Source: Nocardia takedensis NBRC 100417 (lineage in GTDB: Bacteria; Actinomycetota; Actinomycetes; Mycobacteriales; Mycobacteriaceae). Taken from it: DNA of 64,000 nt. The stretch lies in assembly GCF_000308695.1 (NCBI RefSeq), contig NZ_BAGG01000061.1, positions 124,001 to 188,000 on the forward strand, written 5' to 3'. A program made the translations under genes and the position numbers. This document shows positions 19,101 to 23,731 of the stretch, piece after piece. The notes below the pieces were generated by a model. That model did not search any database, was not told the DNA's origin, and saw only the letters and a program-made list of their open reading frames with translations. Every line of letters starts with the position of its first letter. The first letter of the stretch is position 1.

Positions 19101-19831
19101 GGGTGCCGGGGTGGCCGGATGTGCCGGGGATTCCTTCGGTGCCGGCGGGACCGGAGCAGCCCGGGTCCGGTTCGGGGGAGCGGCCCGGAGGTCCGGGACC
19201 GACGGTGCCGGGCTTCAGGACTCCGGTGCTGCCCGACGACGGGGACCGCGCGCCCGACTTCTTCCGGGGATTCGACGCGCCGCGCGCGGCGTCGCCCGCC
19301 GCGACGACGCCCGCCCAGGTGACGGACGGGAACGGACATGGCGGTGTGCCCGCGATGCCGCCGATGGCCGCCGCCCCGTCACGCGGCGCGGGATCGGATC
19401 GGCGGACCCGGCGGGACGGCGGTGCGCACCGGGACGAGCGACGCGACGTTGCGACGATTCTGGTGCGCTCCGACTCCGGGGAACTCGCGGAGTTCGACAT
19501 CGACGAGGGCGGACTGCGGGAGATCGGGTTCGCCGTGGGGCCGGTCCAGGGCGTGTTCGGCGCACTGGGTGAGGTCACGACGGTCTTCTATCGCGCGCCC
19601 GGCGGTGGGCTGTGGCTGCGGGTCGGCGACCAGGTGGTCGATCTCGAGGACCGGTTCGTGGACGTGGAGTGGTCCTTGACGGGCCGGGCGTGCCGCTTCA
19701 TGGTGCGGGTCGGGGACACCGTCGTCTGCGATCTCGGGTACGCCGCCACGTCCGCCGAGACCGATCTCGGTCTGCTGATCCGTGACGTGCTGACCGACCC
19801 GGACCGTCGGACCTGGATCTTCACCCGGTGA
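4121..19831 (+). CDS. Giant 5,236-aa multidomain protein: WXG100-like N-terminus, papain-fold toxin domain, two zincin domains (polymorphic-toxin-like)
   Basis: Domains in order. Residues 1-320: CpnT/WXG100-like helical region with a hydrophobic stretch at about 108-150. 340-800: acidic Gly/Pro/Thr linker with short repeats. 810-960: papain-like toxin fold (Tox-PL type) with C817, H905 and D925. About 1000-1215 and 1297-1518: two paralogous zincin-like domains with HEYGH (1126-1130) and HEVGH (1424-1428). 1630-1800: repeated WEARM helices. 2130-4220: at least eight helical units and three alpha/beta units. 4285-4650: conserved mixed region. 4880-5040: Pro-rich stalk. 5110-5236: C-terminal beta-rich domain. 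No signal peptide is seen, so non-Sec export, probably type VII, is inferred. The ATG sits 64 bases after the WXG100-like gene. The frame is unbroken for 15.7 kb. Confidence 0.85.
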   Translation: MAELPGYLLWLEWVAGSDWPEGDPDGMWGVAEDWHTAAAGLREILADIDAAKIASLAAYSDGVGSEETAKLFDELRSGDQSLAKLAEVFDSVADGAHSVGTEIEYAQLMMITSLALLAAEIAAVWLFPPTAPAATAAAIGFTRIGIRILAQRLMNKIIQWIAKFLGQKIATFIVRHLAIDTLIGTMQDYGIQQYQVAAGNRDNVNWEQIAVTAVSSAAGAGAASPFGDWLGNKLGHEMSPWLRGTITGGSAGLVGAGAGFGGSVATQFGFDWATDGWDAAVENAKNTDFDWRMLTAGVSNGALSGYNRSVADSFYRSRHPDLFPAPEIDDPRIGLRPPGFEPGQGPLGADPLSDGSLGGGRDGDGPLLDLGPEGDPAPGVGPASADPGSGESGPRAGIPGESDTATRVSDEPAGLAGPRQDHVGAGEPLDAGTQQEAAGSPRDGGDAQHGGSKHEEAGPQQDGAGTTRDGESSESSEDGTQPRADQPEGGADGQSETRPARESHTDPDTSADRPDGAQNAESDTHARPDEAKESNTAAAQRDSQAGDTATRPVEGDTRAGDSTGRVDSHSEPTAGAPAAAPHTGATPGGGPQASSGSTTTHAATPAQGGDTRTAAPTGASEQRPQTGQPTDSRRLTLPQNESRAGIADRPAGAPPRGGALRAGLADSAATRLPVTDGSQAQTRPEQGAQHRDSDSARSRDTNAARPRDTDAVRPRDTDTGQPRDTARPRGADTAQPRDNAAEQRRESDSSRTESEAQVDALLAVPPPPPVDAASHPNHRAGPRTDVTRPDTDAPRADETTRTREDPPRVDPANRGECAPMALDQISRDTNSPVIRVPDPVGPVGMSRSEVEAAAGAPLRDYTARPGEPRHQPIADALLARGEVGASALVVDEYAGPAGEYGVGAHAYVFTVRAHPDGGRYVEVSDPSVGVIEGFPPSVPRELNRVSAVLYDSAGIPFRPETTGPRSLLDGHNVGDAEEPGTRPDPADADPAADTAPIRDEWSDLTPAEVGRELADRTGLETFGFDLPGIDPDAAREYARAVVDMRRAFPGVDLRRVGIGDLNGTVAGRAYSEIDPATGRLRTDRIVLSTRDMSDPANFRERLAANVERGNFGEFVLDRPIHSLFVHEYGHAIDATGQHDARYDPDGDLLQHYMSTDPAGTVDGYRDWVRQLGNYSFDGNGHLRPNEALAEAFREVYLRGPDASPPARLLNDLLLDAARNQTGDPSGWPVHPSPDAHAAPDRSPAETVRPTRDPVASDGSSTRRDGTDSDPARNDDSDVPADPPADGVQDHSGPPVDGWSQMDAAEIQHTLEQRHGLEVVGFDNPRVDVDALREFARAIDERLNRFPQIHLDSVRVEPMADGRFARAISHRSSTDGRPAYTESITLNERLATDPALLRRSIALNIEDGHFAPHYADRPVYNLIVHEVGHALDTSGSALTRFRVEADLLRYYTRTHDDPTPDGYHAWLEQLPGLCFDARGALNPIEALPEGFADVERNGENASPPSKVLNAALLDAVQRYGTPRPDLSDSPRTDRDDMALDPPGPPRTDDEGAAPDRPAPRTDGVALDPSTAPRTESDSTALDRPDAPRTDHDDMALDPPDEPRTEADSGGGGEEPPRRPPSPAPDEEPPRLPGERSEWFHRMQIDQADWEARMAAEHARWLRAEADRPLPEHPLPGDELRRFTARVRADNAEMDARLAADRAQWLRELAGQPTTAPRPEIDPAPAESTDSVRPDGPDEWFERMRLEQAEWEARMDAERAAWLRGLSDQDPDDFPARIRAELAEWEARIGAERVQWLRQISGLSETTPPRTDGDDPTAVSDGPPLGTDGGDPPTVPDRRPVAADDTTTAPNRPILDTTQPSETETGETTDDSGRNTPDRRATPTPESTPRSRVTPDPTTRPFAEPETPTVTDPALRGFTHPRPGELVPTGPRSVTDPGGGPPLDPDAPTDPDASTDPDAPTEGSTHPADPEAATRPDPMADIETFLTRHAENATPVVRTEAEQAHARRLAEALGLDRVLAEHPDPLGALRELAEMARARGFLGDFATGEPPRPMRHPDDFAPLEEVDRVYGDEPYWRSEASQRHLDDIAQYLRDTDQTETPTPRPRAADPDATRPAEPATTDPSPRLRSLDDVREELLRRFDLTETQVTDENLARTIADLRYRNLLRAGAVEALADAVARHDRATADEADTAAAVRDAWARRLGVDPADLTPEYLAALRRSVLREASDIADLADVVQTLRQPPAAGEERRYVVDVDGERVPVRLVADGDGGWRVEIPTRVDAPAVRSDSPARPAEPEPRKSLLRRLWEAVRSGYQGHTPKYPSGSGLDGQGQQEIIHLAGHISGSTVLSEFGGNPARMAKEAATMWKRRELIPFLHHLTGRVVDRAGEYDVPLDRDGNEYTYWLDEADPESVRRELGVDLADLRRDYAEQQRRRAEEPTEERREGPDPGADLDTPPTRELTRTDTEMAAMVRELSDALDVRAELGAALEEHARALGVDVADMSPEQVRHAVELLRYRLARRMGALVGLAEAAARYNAEDARIPYSDEVDFFDTDPMSRFLAEVVRANDGRGVLFDWQGVNNGGEPQREWGDLAYSDQPGRDQGVREYFENALRRDQIKDERAVWAQLLGVDLDALGSATLRDTVADQLARIRQQAADLADFTAETENFLRADSQVRELADVLSSLALHDWILSRGGAMLTPQIGLLAGEDGGPRRMIVIDGAGEHDRVVAEALAANARLADAVNAGTVRVEYRLAAVDVRGARVQGYATVHLVDGGSPEVRHLRTEVDGRPVEVTMLRDPDGPWRAVPTPESDGGTRIPESADTRTGRTDETGETRTPEDLRRARDAAARELGLDERALRSPEALAEAIARARHENALRAGRIEAIIDYARTAWDIDDYNSLTDARNALANRLGVDLPDLTPRRLAEIIADTKTRNSRRLQQVESLVKYAKLLRGLDGPTAPGAKRAVDAARDRLARRLGVDPADLFPMKHTKDLSRYQPDPNGLDAKKLRAIIARLVADPTRRAQVADALAEYVAALERVDPYAGGDRTRPIDPRVADVELPTHDRAVEHLLGVLDDVAELADALPDLGLLDDESTPPGPDRGASADWAAIVGVDLTNADAAQWAKIYEVYRDGKIDQHERLTPAQLAEVQARLRDQIRARADELAALADLADRYERALNPEPTPERESGPTPSDLPPAAGPTRPDLPPGSGSPRPDLPPASGPTRPDLPPAADPGSPGDPPDSDPPADGSPQRPAPPTRPSDDGGGAARLPETEEPAAPRRDDSTVEPTLGEESTRIDSTDESRATSTSEDRATSTDEDRATSPVPIVDGLAGDRAMTSSEPVEGGSGDRERSESVPRGPVVDGPAAERDAPADIPVDTTPTPVDSPAPEPRTDGGASNPPHDPPRTGLPAPEPEGWRPDGPPRPHTPVTDEFRDALPNLRQRIADAATARAEAAREIADRAGRIGLGVEGRTAQEISRALDDAMLAETARVDAMRARQDVRGPEMVRYFADLRAAEQRVADLSEATRHLRTHVGDYYRALAEENTARAEAGVLAARDVLAGEGARVVAEGVGVIPEDGRVVVASPLADPDPIMSADTRARLAEQGLRVEYRQVTVDENGVTVTTLLPPEAGGASAARTPTAPDSDSSGGVRPPVTDPAITSRPTAADPTTTPDRTATPDTPSSIDPTASSPDPRTSAIPDTPSPADPIASSPDPRASAAIDTESGSTRPDSSTERISPEARAEIDRLTAERDAALDRADEARAERTRRADRLPVDPDVDLTRENLAETLDRLRGRTMRVEEMPRRHAEIDALEHAAEDVLAAEDEVRALDERIDATRLAATPEGVYDELVRRRAALTSEREFWRAKRDTRFARFDTRSLPMRDPARALAHDHLTTTVEQLSATLVGIRDIAGLGDETGTQTRELVGEAEIRERLRRVFELQEAAERFNDADQALAEVDQRLAELAAAGVGPHRPPDPDTVAELERLIGERAEIAANRGKFADADAALTELDRRIEALRADLATHRAAPTAEIAAELDRIARERADRVLAVKPWRVMRDDLAARLRVDPTRLGPEDLADAIDEAAGRTVRADQVADRARQLASLREAAEHVNRVDNEIGRLQDRIAELGGATRDHLTEQGARQVTDRVGIVAGERPRIIVLAPRGELAHPRADHDAALADALRRDGGVAQAFMRPETTIEYRALVADRTGVVRVEDLAPPRREILETGWRDGRPGVQLVRWRDGDGTWHPVDPTRPDWQTHGDPTVTVPKKFSPRDLPEGVSGWAVEPFQASLVDPFIDHPPGAIDEALLPRIPGGQPVDPGVPTFEAPFAGAFYHTMRIILETAKLSGFTWFNDSADPGRIKPGFKGHPFFRARAAEVQPMAREWDVRDGVPDRGDLGEWFVRTQRAAEANWARVQEWADGEYRRFRADDSDIDTVLDTLAEHRAADRADQARDLVDRVARQLAERGDVDVPGLTDLLTGHLRDERPGDAEQLITDLRDILREQTGVVDRAELARPVADQLADTAPEFTRDEIEQIKNHLMRDEMLVRDPRDGVLVRRPLDAVADVAEAWNRLVAGNPLPEDILMLRDGLAESEYLRANPTATWRDANQHVIMNGLDWNAHRPPLTDWRAGIPYAPAPVTRDTGLPPRVLEPGAGELAAGEPSSGHTETTPDAGLERDALPEHASGDSVPELEGGADAPSARHRSSETTENVSPEPESRTAADDSEGLESASPADPHRVPPVHAVPSADDAEGAGVPDGRVPRPEGGTGLPTDGPTTDAGDDSETTSSSESGGRPDRTADADATDTDATTRRRNPDSRADDESDGDESDGGVPPRDLSSAEGDRSRSYLPGSSLRSHIPHPPKHYDFEMPDSPDIEARDPQVWIPPNLPEDPPPPPTRPDPPRPPEPTTPGPGPRAPQTPPAMPQAPATPQPPRPPTIPDIPEPTEPATEPEPTEPEPPAQPACPDPTEPPCAPEPPQIPGQPDCPDVPGGSGVPGWPDVPGIPSVPAGPEQPGSGSGERPGGPGPTVPGFRTPVLPDDGDRAPDFFRGFDAPRAASPAATTPAQVTDGNGHGGVPAMPPMAAAPSRGAGSDRRTRRDGGAHRDERRDVATILVRSDSGELAEFDIDEGGLREIGFAVGPVQGVFGALGEVTTVFYRAPGGGLWLRVGDQVVDLEDRFVDVEWSLTGRACRFMVRVGDTVVCDLGYAATSAETDLGLLIRDVLTDPDRRTWIFTR
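6190..6350 (+). repeat. In-frame ~24-bp repeats (RPRDTD type) in the giant gene
   Basis: At least six imperfect copies of an eight-residue unit built on ARPRDTD/GQPRDT lie in the first disordered linker of the giant protein. Copies differ mostly at synonymous or conservative sites. Confidence 0.7.
6553..7000 (+). other. Papain-fold toxin (Tox-PL, glutamine-deamidase type) domain inside the giant protein
   Basis: The segment begins NRGECAPMALDQI and continues to GAHAYVFTVR and VEVSDPSVGV. The nucleophile would be C817 (codon 6569-6571), the base H905 (6833-6835) and the third residue D925 (6893-6895). Order and spacing match papain-like fold toxins seen in polymorphic toxins, which deamidate glutamines or cleave target proteins. 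The catalytic residues are visible; the activity and target are inferred. The domain is internal rather than at the extreme C-terminus, which is unusual for a classical polymorphic-toxin tip. Confidence 0.7.
7118..7765 (+). repeat. Zincin-like domain, copy 1 of 2
   Basis: Residues about 1000-1215 begin EWSDLTPAEVG and contain HEYGH (1126-1130) preceded by IHSLFV. A glutamate-rich NEALAEAF (E1186, E1190) may supply the third zinc ligand, as in gluzincin or phage-toxin metallopeptidase folds. The domain repeats downstream with the same order of motifs. Confidence 0.65.
8009..8674 (+). repeat. Zincin-like domain, copy 2 of 2
   Basis: Residues about 1297-1518 begin GWSQMDAAEIQ and parallel copy 1 through GLEVVGFD, an AREFARA-like helix, HEVGH (1424-1428) and NPIEALPEGF. 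The copies are clearly paralogous but well diverged at the protein level, so the duplication is not recent. Confidence 0.65.
8690..8940 (+). repeat. In-frame PRTDxDDMALDPP-type repeats
   Basis: Five to six imperfect copies of a 14-16-residue unit (PRTD...ALDPP/PRTE...ALDRP) form a linker just after the second zincin-like domain of the giant protein. Confidence 0.65.
13696..13822 (+). repeat. 33-bp tandem repeats (11-aa PTRPDLPP unit)
   Basis: About four tandem copies of an 11-residue Pro-rich unit (GPTRPDLPPA/GSPRPDLPPA) in a linker of the giant protein. DNA identity between copies is high, so copy number may vary between strains. Confidence 0.7.
14026..14090 (+). repeat. 27-bp tandem repeats (DRATSTDE unit)
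   Basis: Three nearly identical nine-codon copies reading (S/D)RATS(T/P)xE in a Ser/Thr/Asp-rich linker of the giant protein. Confidence 0.6.
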
Positions 19832-19869
19832 CACCGGACGCGACAATGAACGGACAGTGAGGAGGAACC

Positions 19870-20166
19870 GTGCGCTTGGATCAACCGTCCGACGAGGAAC
19901 TGCGGGCCAACTTCGAGGAGTTGCTGGCCTCGGTGCGCGGCGGGGGCGGCCTCTATTCCGAGAGCGGCCTCGACATGGAGACCGAGGAGACGCTGTGGGC
20001 GATCGCCCGCGCCCACCCGAACGTCCCGGACAGCCTGGTCGAAGCGGCGCGCGCGGAATTCGCCCGCCAACTCGACGGCTCGCACGCGGCCGCCAGGGAA
20101 GCGGAGATCGCCCGCAAGATCGCGGAGATCAACCGGCGCAAGGCGGCCGAGCGCGGCGAGTGGTGA
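19870..20166 (+). CDS. 98-aa acidic/helical protein following the giant gene (possible partner or immunity protein)
   Basis: GTG start with GGAGGA a few bases upstream, 38 bases after the giant gene's stop, so the two are probably translated from one mRNA. The protein is soluble, with an acidic N-half (SDEELRANFEELLASV), a central TLWAIARAHPNVP segment and a charged C-terminal helix rich in Ala, Arg, Lys and Glu. No signal peptide or membrane segment is seen, and I recognise no family. Position directly behind a toxin-like gene makes an immunity protein or an export chaperone the main hypotheses; the sequence alone does not choose between them. Confidence 0.7.
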   Translation: MRLDQPSDEELRANFEELLASVRGGGGLYSESGLDMETEETLWAIARAHPNVPDSLVEAARAEFARQLDGSHAAAREAEIARKIAEINRRKAAERGEW

Positions 20167-20169
20167 GTT

Positions 20170-21495
20170 CTAGCGCGGCACGGTGACCGGGTCGGCGCAA
20201 CTGGCGACGGCGTCCACGAACGAACAGGCCGCCGGCGCCCGGGTGGGCCGGTAGTCCGGCGCGACGCCGCCCGCGCGGGTGATCGCGGTGTAGGCGGCGA
20301 CCGCGTCGGTGGGGGTGCGGGTGAGTGTCGGATCGGTCAGCACGTCGACGGTGTAGAGGCCGAAACGCGGGGTGTAGGAACCCCATTCGTAGTTGTCGGT
20401 GATGCTCCAATAGTTGTAGCCGATGACGTCGATGCCGTCGGCTTTGGCGCGTTGCAGCCAGTAGACGGTGTCGCGCAGATTGTCGGCCCGGGTGTAGCCG
20501 TCGGCGCGGGGCCGCCCGTTCTCGGTGGGCATGCCGTTCTCGACGATGTAGAGCGGTTTGCCCGGGTACAGCCGCGCGTAGTGCGCCAACGCGTAGTAGA
20601 TGCCCTCCGATTGCAAGGGGTTCTTCCACAGGTCGGTGAAGTCGTAGCCGGAGGTGAGGGAGTCGGGGGACAGGCCGTAGTAGTAGTCGATCCCGATGTA
20701 GTCGAGCCGGTCGGCGATCCGGGAGACCAGCGTCGCCCCGTTCACGACGTCTTCGGCGGCGGGGATGTAGGCCACGTTGCTGGTGACCATGGCTCCCGGC
20801 TGAACGGCGTGGATGTGGTCGTAGATCGCGTTGTGCGCCTGCGCGATCCGGTCGAACATGGCGGGTACGGCGGTCGGCGCGATCCCGCCGTGCCTGGTCT
20901 CGTTGAGGACGTAGACGGCGGGCTCGTTGAAAGTGACCCACAGCGGGTCGACGGCGGCGTAGCGGTCGACCACCCGGCGCGCGTTGGCGGTCCAGTCCGC
21001 GACGATGTCGGGCGAGGCCCAGCCGCCGCGGTCGACCTCCCAGCCGGGGTAGACCCAATGGTCCAGCGTCAGCATCGGGCGCATGCCCGCGGCGCGGATG
21101 GCCGCGATCAGGTCGTCGTAGAAGCGGAAGCCGTTCTCGTCCCACACGCCGGGGGCGGGTTGCAGCCGCGCCCATTCGATGCCGACGCGGTAGACGCGCA
21201 CGCCGAGGTCGGCGGCGAGGGCGATGTCGGAGCGGTAGCGGGTGTAGAAGTCGACGGTGTTCAGGTACGGGTCGGTGGTCTTGCCCTGGGCGACGTAGCG
21301 CGACCAGTTGCTGTCGGGCGCGTGTCCTTCCGACTGGTATCCCGACGCGGCCACGCCCCACAGGAAGTCCGAGCCCAGGGGCGCGACCCGCGCGGGCGGT
21401 TCGGGGCGGGCCTGGACGGGTGTGCCGAAGAGCACCAGCGCGGCGGTGGCGGCGGCGAGCGCGGCGAGGGCACGGCGACGGGTCGGTGATCGCAT
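20170..21495 (-). CDS. Secreted family 1 glycoside hydrolase (beta-glucosidase-like)
   Basis: 441 aa with an N-terminal signal sequence (RRR, then an Ala/Leu core ending near PVQA, residues 1-29), so probably exported. The GH1 retaining mechanism is visible: TFNEP (E191, acid/base) and YIVENG (E319, nucleophile). The early FLWGVAASGYQSEG motif and late GYNYWSITDNYEW are also family-typical. It likely hydrolyses beta-glucosides or related beta-glycosides outside the cell. The ATG has AGGAG upstream. The gene converges on the 98-aa gene with three bases between stops. Length is close to the GH1 norm, with a short cysteine-containing tail (CSFVDAVASC) as an extra. Confidence 0.93.
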   Translation of the reverse strand: MRSPTRRRALAALAAATAALVLFGTPVQARPEPPARVAPLGSDFLWGVAASGYQSEGHAPDSNWSRYVAQGKTTDPYLNTVDFYTRYRSDIALAADLGVRVYRVGIEWARLQPAPGVWDENGFRFYDDLIAAIRAAGMRPMLTLDHWVYPGWEVDRGGWASPDIVADWTANARRVVDRYAAVDPLWVTFNEPAVYVLNETRHGGIAPTAVPAMFDRIAQAHNAIYDHIHAVQPGAMVTSNVAYIPAAEDVVNGATLVSRIADRLDYIGIDYYYGLSPDSLTSGYDFTDLWKNPLQSEGIYYALAHYARLYPGKPLYIVENGMPTENGRPRADGYTRADNLRDTVYWLQRAKADGIDVIGYNYWSITDNYEWGSYTPRFGLYTVDVLTDPTLTRTPTDAVAAYTAITRAGGVAPDYRPTRAPAACSFVDAVASCADPVTVPR

Positions 21496-21653
21496 CGAAC
21501 TCCTGTTCCGAGGGTGATCGGCGCGGACGGTGGATGCCGGGCCGGGAGGACCACGCAGACAGCGTACTGATCAGTCGTCCATTTCGGTGCGGGTCCACGC
21601 CTGTCGACACGGCGCGTCTAGGGTGGGCGACGACGAGCGGACAGGAGGCCGGG

Positions 21654-22283
21654 ATGAGCGCACGCGATCCGCGCGAGCGGGTGCCGAGTCGGTGGGAGGA
21701 GATCACCGCCGCCGACCCCGCGCATTCCACGAGGTTCGTCGCGCGCTTCCGTGATCTGGCCGCGCGGGGACAGGACGTGGTGGGCGAGGCCCGTTTGGTC
21801 GACGCGATGCTGCACCGGGGCGCGCGGGTACTCGACGCGGGCTGCGGCGGCGGCCGGATCGGCGGCCACCTGCACGCGGCGGGGCACACGGTGGTCGGCG
21901 TCGACGTCGACCCGGTCCTGATCGACGCCGCCCGCGAGGATCATCCCGGACCCTTGTGGCTGGTGGGCGATCTGGCCGAGCTCGATCTGCCTGCGCGCGG
22001 GGTGCGGGCGGATTTCGACGTCGTCGTCGCGGCGGGCAATGTCATGCCCTTCCTCGCCCCGGCCACCCGGGTCGCCGCGCTCAGCGCCATCGCACGGCAC
22101 CTCGCGCCGGACGGACGCGCCGTGCTCGGCTTCGGCGCGGGCCGCGACTACGGGTTCGACGAATTCCTCGCCGACACCGAAACCGCCGGACTCACCGCGG
22201 ATCTGCTCTTGTCGAGTTGGGATCTGCGGCCGTTCACCGCCGACGCGGATTTCCTCGTCGCGGTGCTCTCCGCGCGCGCCTGA
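21654..22283 (+). CDS. Class I SAM-dependent methyltransferase
   Basis: 209 aa from an ATG with AGGAGG seven bases upstream; the open frame upstream of it is not coding-like. Motif I is VLDAGCGGGRIG, followed by VVGVDVDPVLID (acidic loop binding SAM ribose) and FDVVVAAGNVM (motif IV region). This is the small UbiE/Methyltransf_25-type fold; the acceptor is unknown. It converges tightly on the exonuclease gene (one base between stop codons), so it is not part of an operon with it. Confidence 0.88.
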   Translation: MSARDPRERVPSRWEEITAADPAHSTRFVARFRDLAARGQDVVGEARLVDAMLHRGARVLDAGCGGGRIGGHLHAAGHTVVGVDVDPVLIDAAREDHPGPLWLVGDLAELDLPARGVRADFDVVVAAGNVMPFLAPATRVAALSAIARHLAPDGRAVLGFGAGRDYGFDEFLADTETAGLTADLLLSSWDLRPFTADADFLVAVLSARA

Positions 22284-22284
22284 C

Positions 22285-22857
22285 TCAGCCGGTGTGGGTG
22301 ACCCGCCACGCGTCGCGCTCGAGGATGTCCAGGACCAGCGCGCCGATGTTCCACGCGTCGTCGGCGCCGCTGTGGTGCCTGCCCTCGAGCGGCAGACCCG
22401 CCGTGACCAGCGCCTGGGCCATTCCCGGTCGCCGACGGAGTCCGCGGGTCTCGGCGAACACCTGTTTGGCGTTGGTGTGGCGGTGGCCGAAAGGATAGGT
22501 GGTGGCCGTCTGCTCGCACTGGCGGCGGAACTGCTTGCGGTCGTAGTCACCCCAGCTCGCCCACGGCCGCGACCCCGCCCGGTGCTCGACCGCCAGCAGG
22601 CGGCACGCCTCGGCGAAGGTGACCCCGGAATCCACCTCGGCCTGGGTGAGTCCGGTGAGTTCGGTGCAGAACGGGCTCACGGTGGAGCGCGCGGGCCGGA
22701 CCAGGAGGCGATGTCTGGCCAGGCGTGTGCGAGCGGCCGGATCCACCACGGTCAAGCCGATCTCGATGATCTCGTGGACTTGGCTGGGCGGAGCCTGCCC
22801 CGCCCAGCACGTGGCCTCCACGTCGACCACGTTCAGCAGGTCCGGTTCGTCGTTCAC
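22285..22857 (-). CDS. DEDDh 3'-5' exonuclease (ERI1/KapD-like)
   Basis: 190 aa, GTG start. Exo I motif DVEAT (D12, E14), Exo II around WGDYDRKQF and Exo III HHSGADDAWN give the full DEDDh set of metal and catalytic residues. Proteins of this size and motif style act as stand-alone 3'-5' exonucleases on RNA or DNA ends, often grouped with KapD/ERI-1 rather than the polymerase epsilon subunit. No extra domains. Substrate not predictable from sequence. Confidence 0.88.
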   Translation of the reverse strand: MNDEPDLLNVVDVEATCWAGQAPPSQVHEIIEIGLTVVDPAARTRLARHRLLVRPARSTVSPFCTELTGLTQAEVDSGVTFAEACRLLAVEHRAGSRPWASWGDYDRKQFRRQCEQTATTYPFGHRHTNAKQVFAETRGLRRRPGMAQALVTAGLPLEGRHHSGADDAWNIGALVLDILERDAWRVTHTG

Positions 22858-22917
22858 GGCACGAGGGTACGGCGCGAAGTCGCACTCCCTCGAATGAATT
22901 TCGGCGCGCGGCGGCGC

Positions 22918-23409
22918 TCATCGACGTGGTTGCCGCTGGAGTCGGGCGGCCGCGACCCAGCGCGCGGTCGAGGGCAGCGCGCTCAGGATGATCATCGCGA
23001 CGGACGCCAGGACCAGCGCCGCGGCCCAGGGATTCGGTTCCTGACCGAAGAGGAGGACGCCGATCGGCACGGTCAGGACCGCGCCGAGGATGACCAGGAC
23101 TCGTCCGGCGGTCAGGCGCAGGAACAGCAGCGCCGCGCCGAGCAGATACAGCAACGCCAACAGTGCGCAGAGCACGGCGACGATCCCGCCGAGGATCACG
23201 ATGACCGGACCCAGATCGGGGAGGCCGTCGGTATCGGTCGGTTCGTCGGTGGAGACGTCGGCGACGATCAGCGCGGCGATGACCGCCAGGACTGCCGAGG
23301 CGACGCCGCTGAGCGCCGCCAGCACCGCCGCCGCGATCGCACCCGCCCCGTCCGCCACGAAGTAGCCGCGCGGTGGAGTCGGTTGGTCCGGCACCCCTCG
23401 ATAGTCCAC
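22918..23409 (-). CDS. Small four-helix integral membrane protein
   Basis: 163 aa from a GTG at 23409. After a short Pro-rich cytoplasmic head, four hydrophobic segments follow (around AGAIAAAVLAAL, PVIVILGGIVAVLCALLALL, VLVILGAVLTVPIGVLLF and AAALVLASVAMIILSALP), then a basic tail. The composition and head (DYRGVPDQPTPPRG) resemble actinobacterial tail-anchored or DUF-type membrane proteins of unknown role. The start is uncertain because the upstream ribosome site is weak; the same frame extends upstream only as Arg-rich shadow. Confidence 0.7.
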   Translation of the reverse strand: MDYRGVPDQPTPPRGYFVADGAGAIAAAVLAALSGVASAVLAVIAALIVADVSTDEPTDTDGLPDLGPVIVILGGIVAVLCALLALLYLLGAALLFLRLTAGRVLVILGAVLTVPIGVLLFGQEPNPWAAALVLASVAMIILSALPSTARWVAAARLQRQPRR

Positions 23410-23731
23410 ATCGCCCCCTGTTCGCCCGTGTTCCTCGGAGCCTAAACGCGGGGACCGACAGTCCGCGGTGCGGGTCGCGTGCCGGTCACCGCGGCACGTG
23501 TCGCCTCGGCGGTGGCTGTCCTCCCTCTCGCGGAGCGACCGGAAATGTGTATCGTGCGTGCCGACAGGGGTATGACCAACTGTCGGCAGCGGCGCTCGGG
23601 GGCGAGCGAGGCGGTCGGGGTGCGGAAAGCGGCGCGGGTCGCCGATCCCTTTCGGCACGACGGCTATCTGTGCGCGGGGTGGTCGATTCGACGGCTTCTC
23701 GCGCACCTCGGGGGTGAACAGGGAGGCCACG
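23410..23731. other. 322-bp divergent intergenic region
   Basis: Separates the small membrane protein (minus) from the 900-aa membrane hydrolase (plus). It must hold both promoters, but I see no convincing -35/-10 pair, operator palindrome or RNA structure beyond a normal ribosome site (GGGAGG) at the right edge. Confidence 0.5.
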
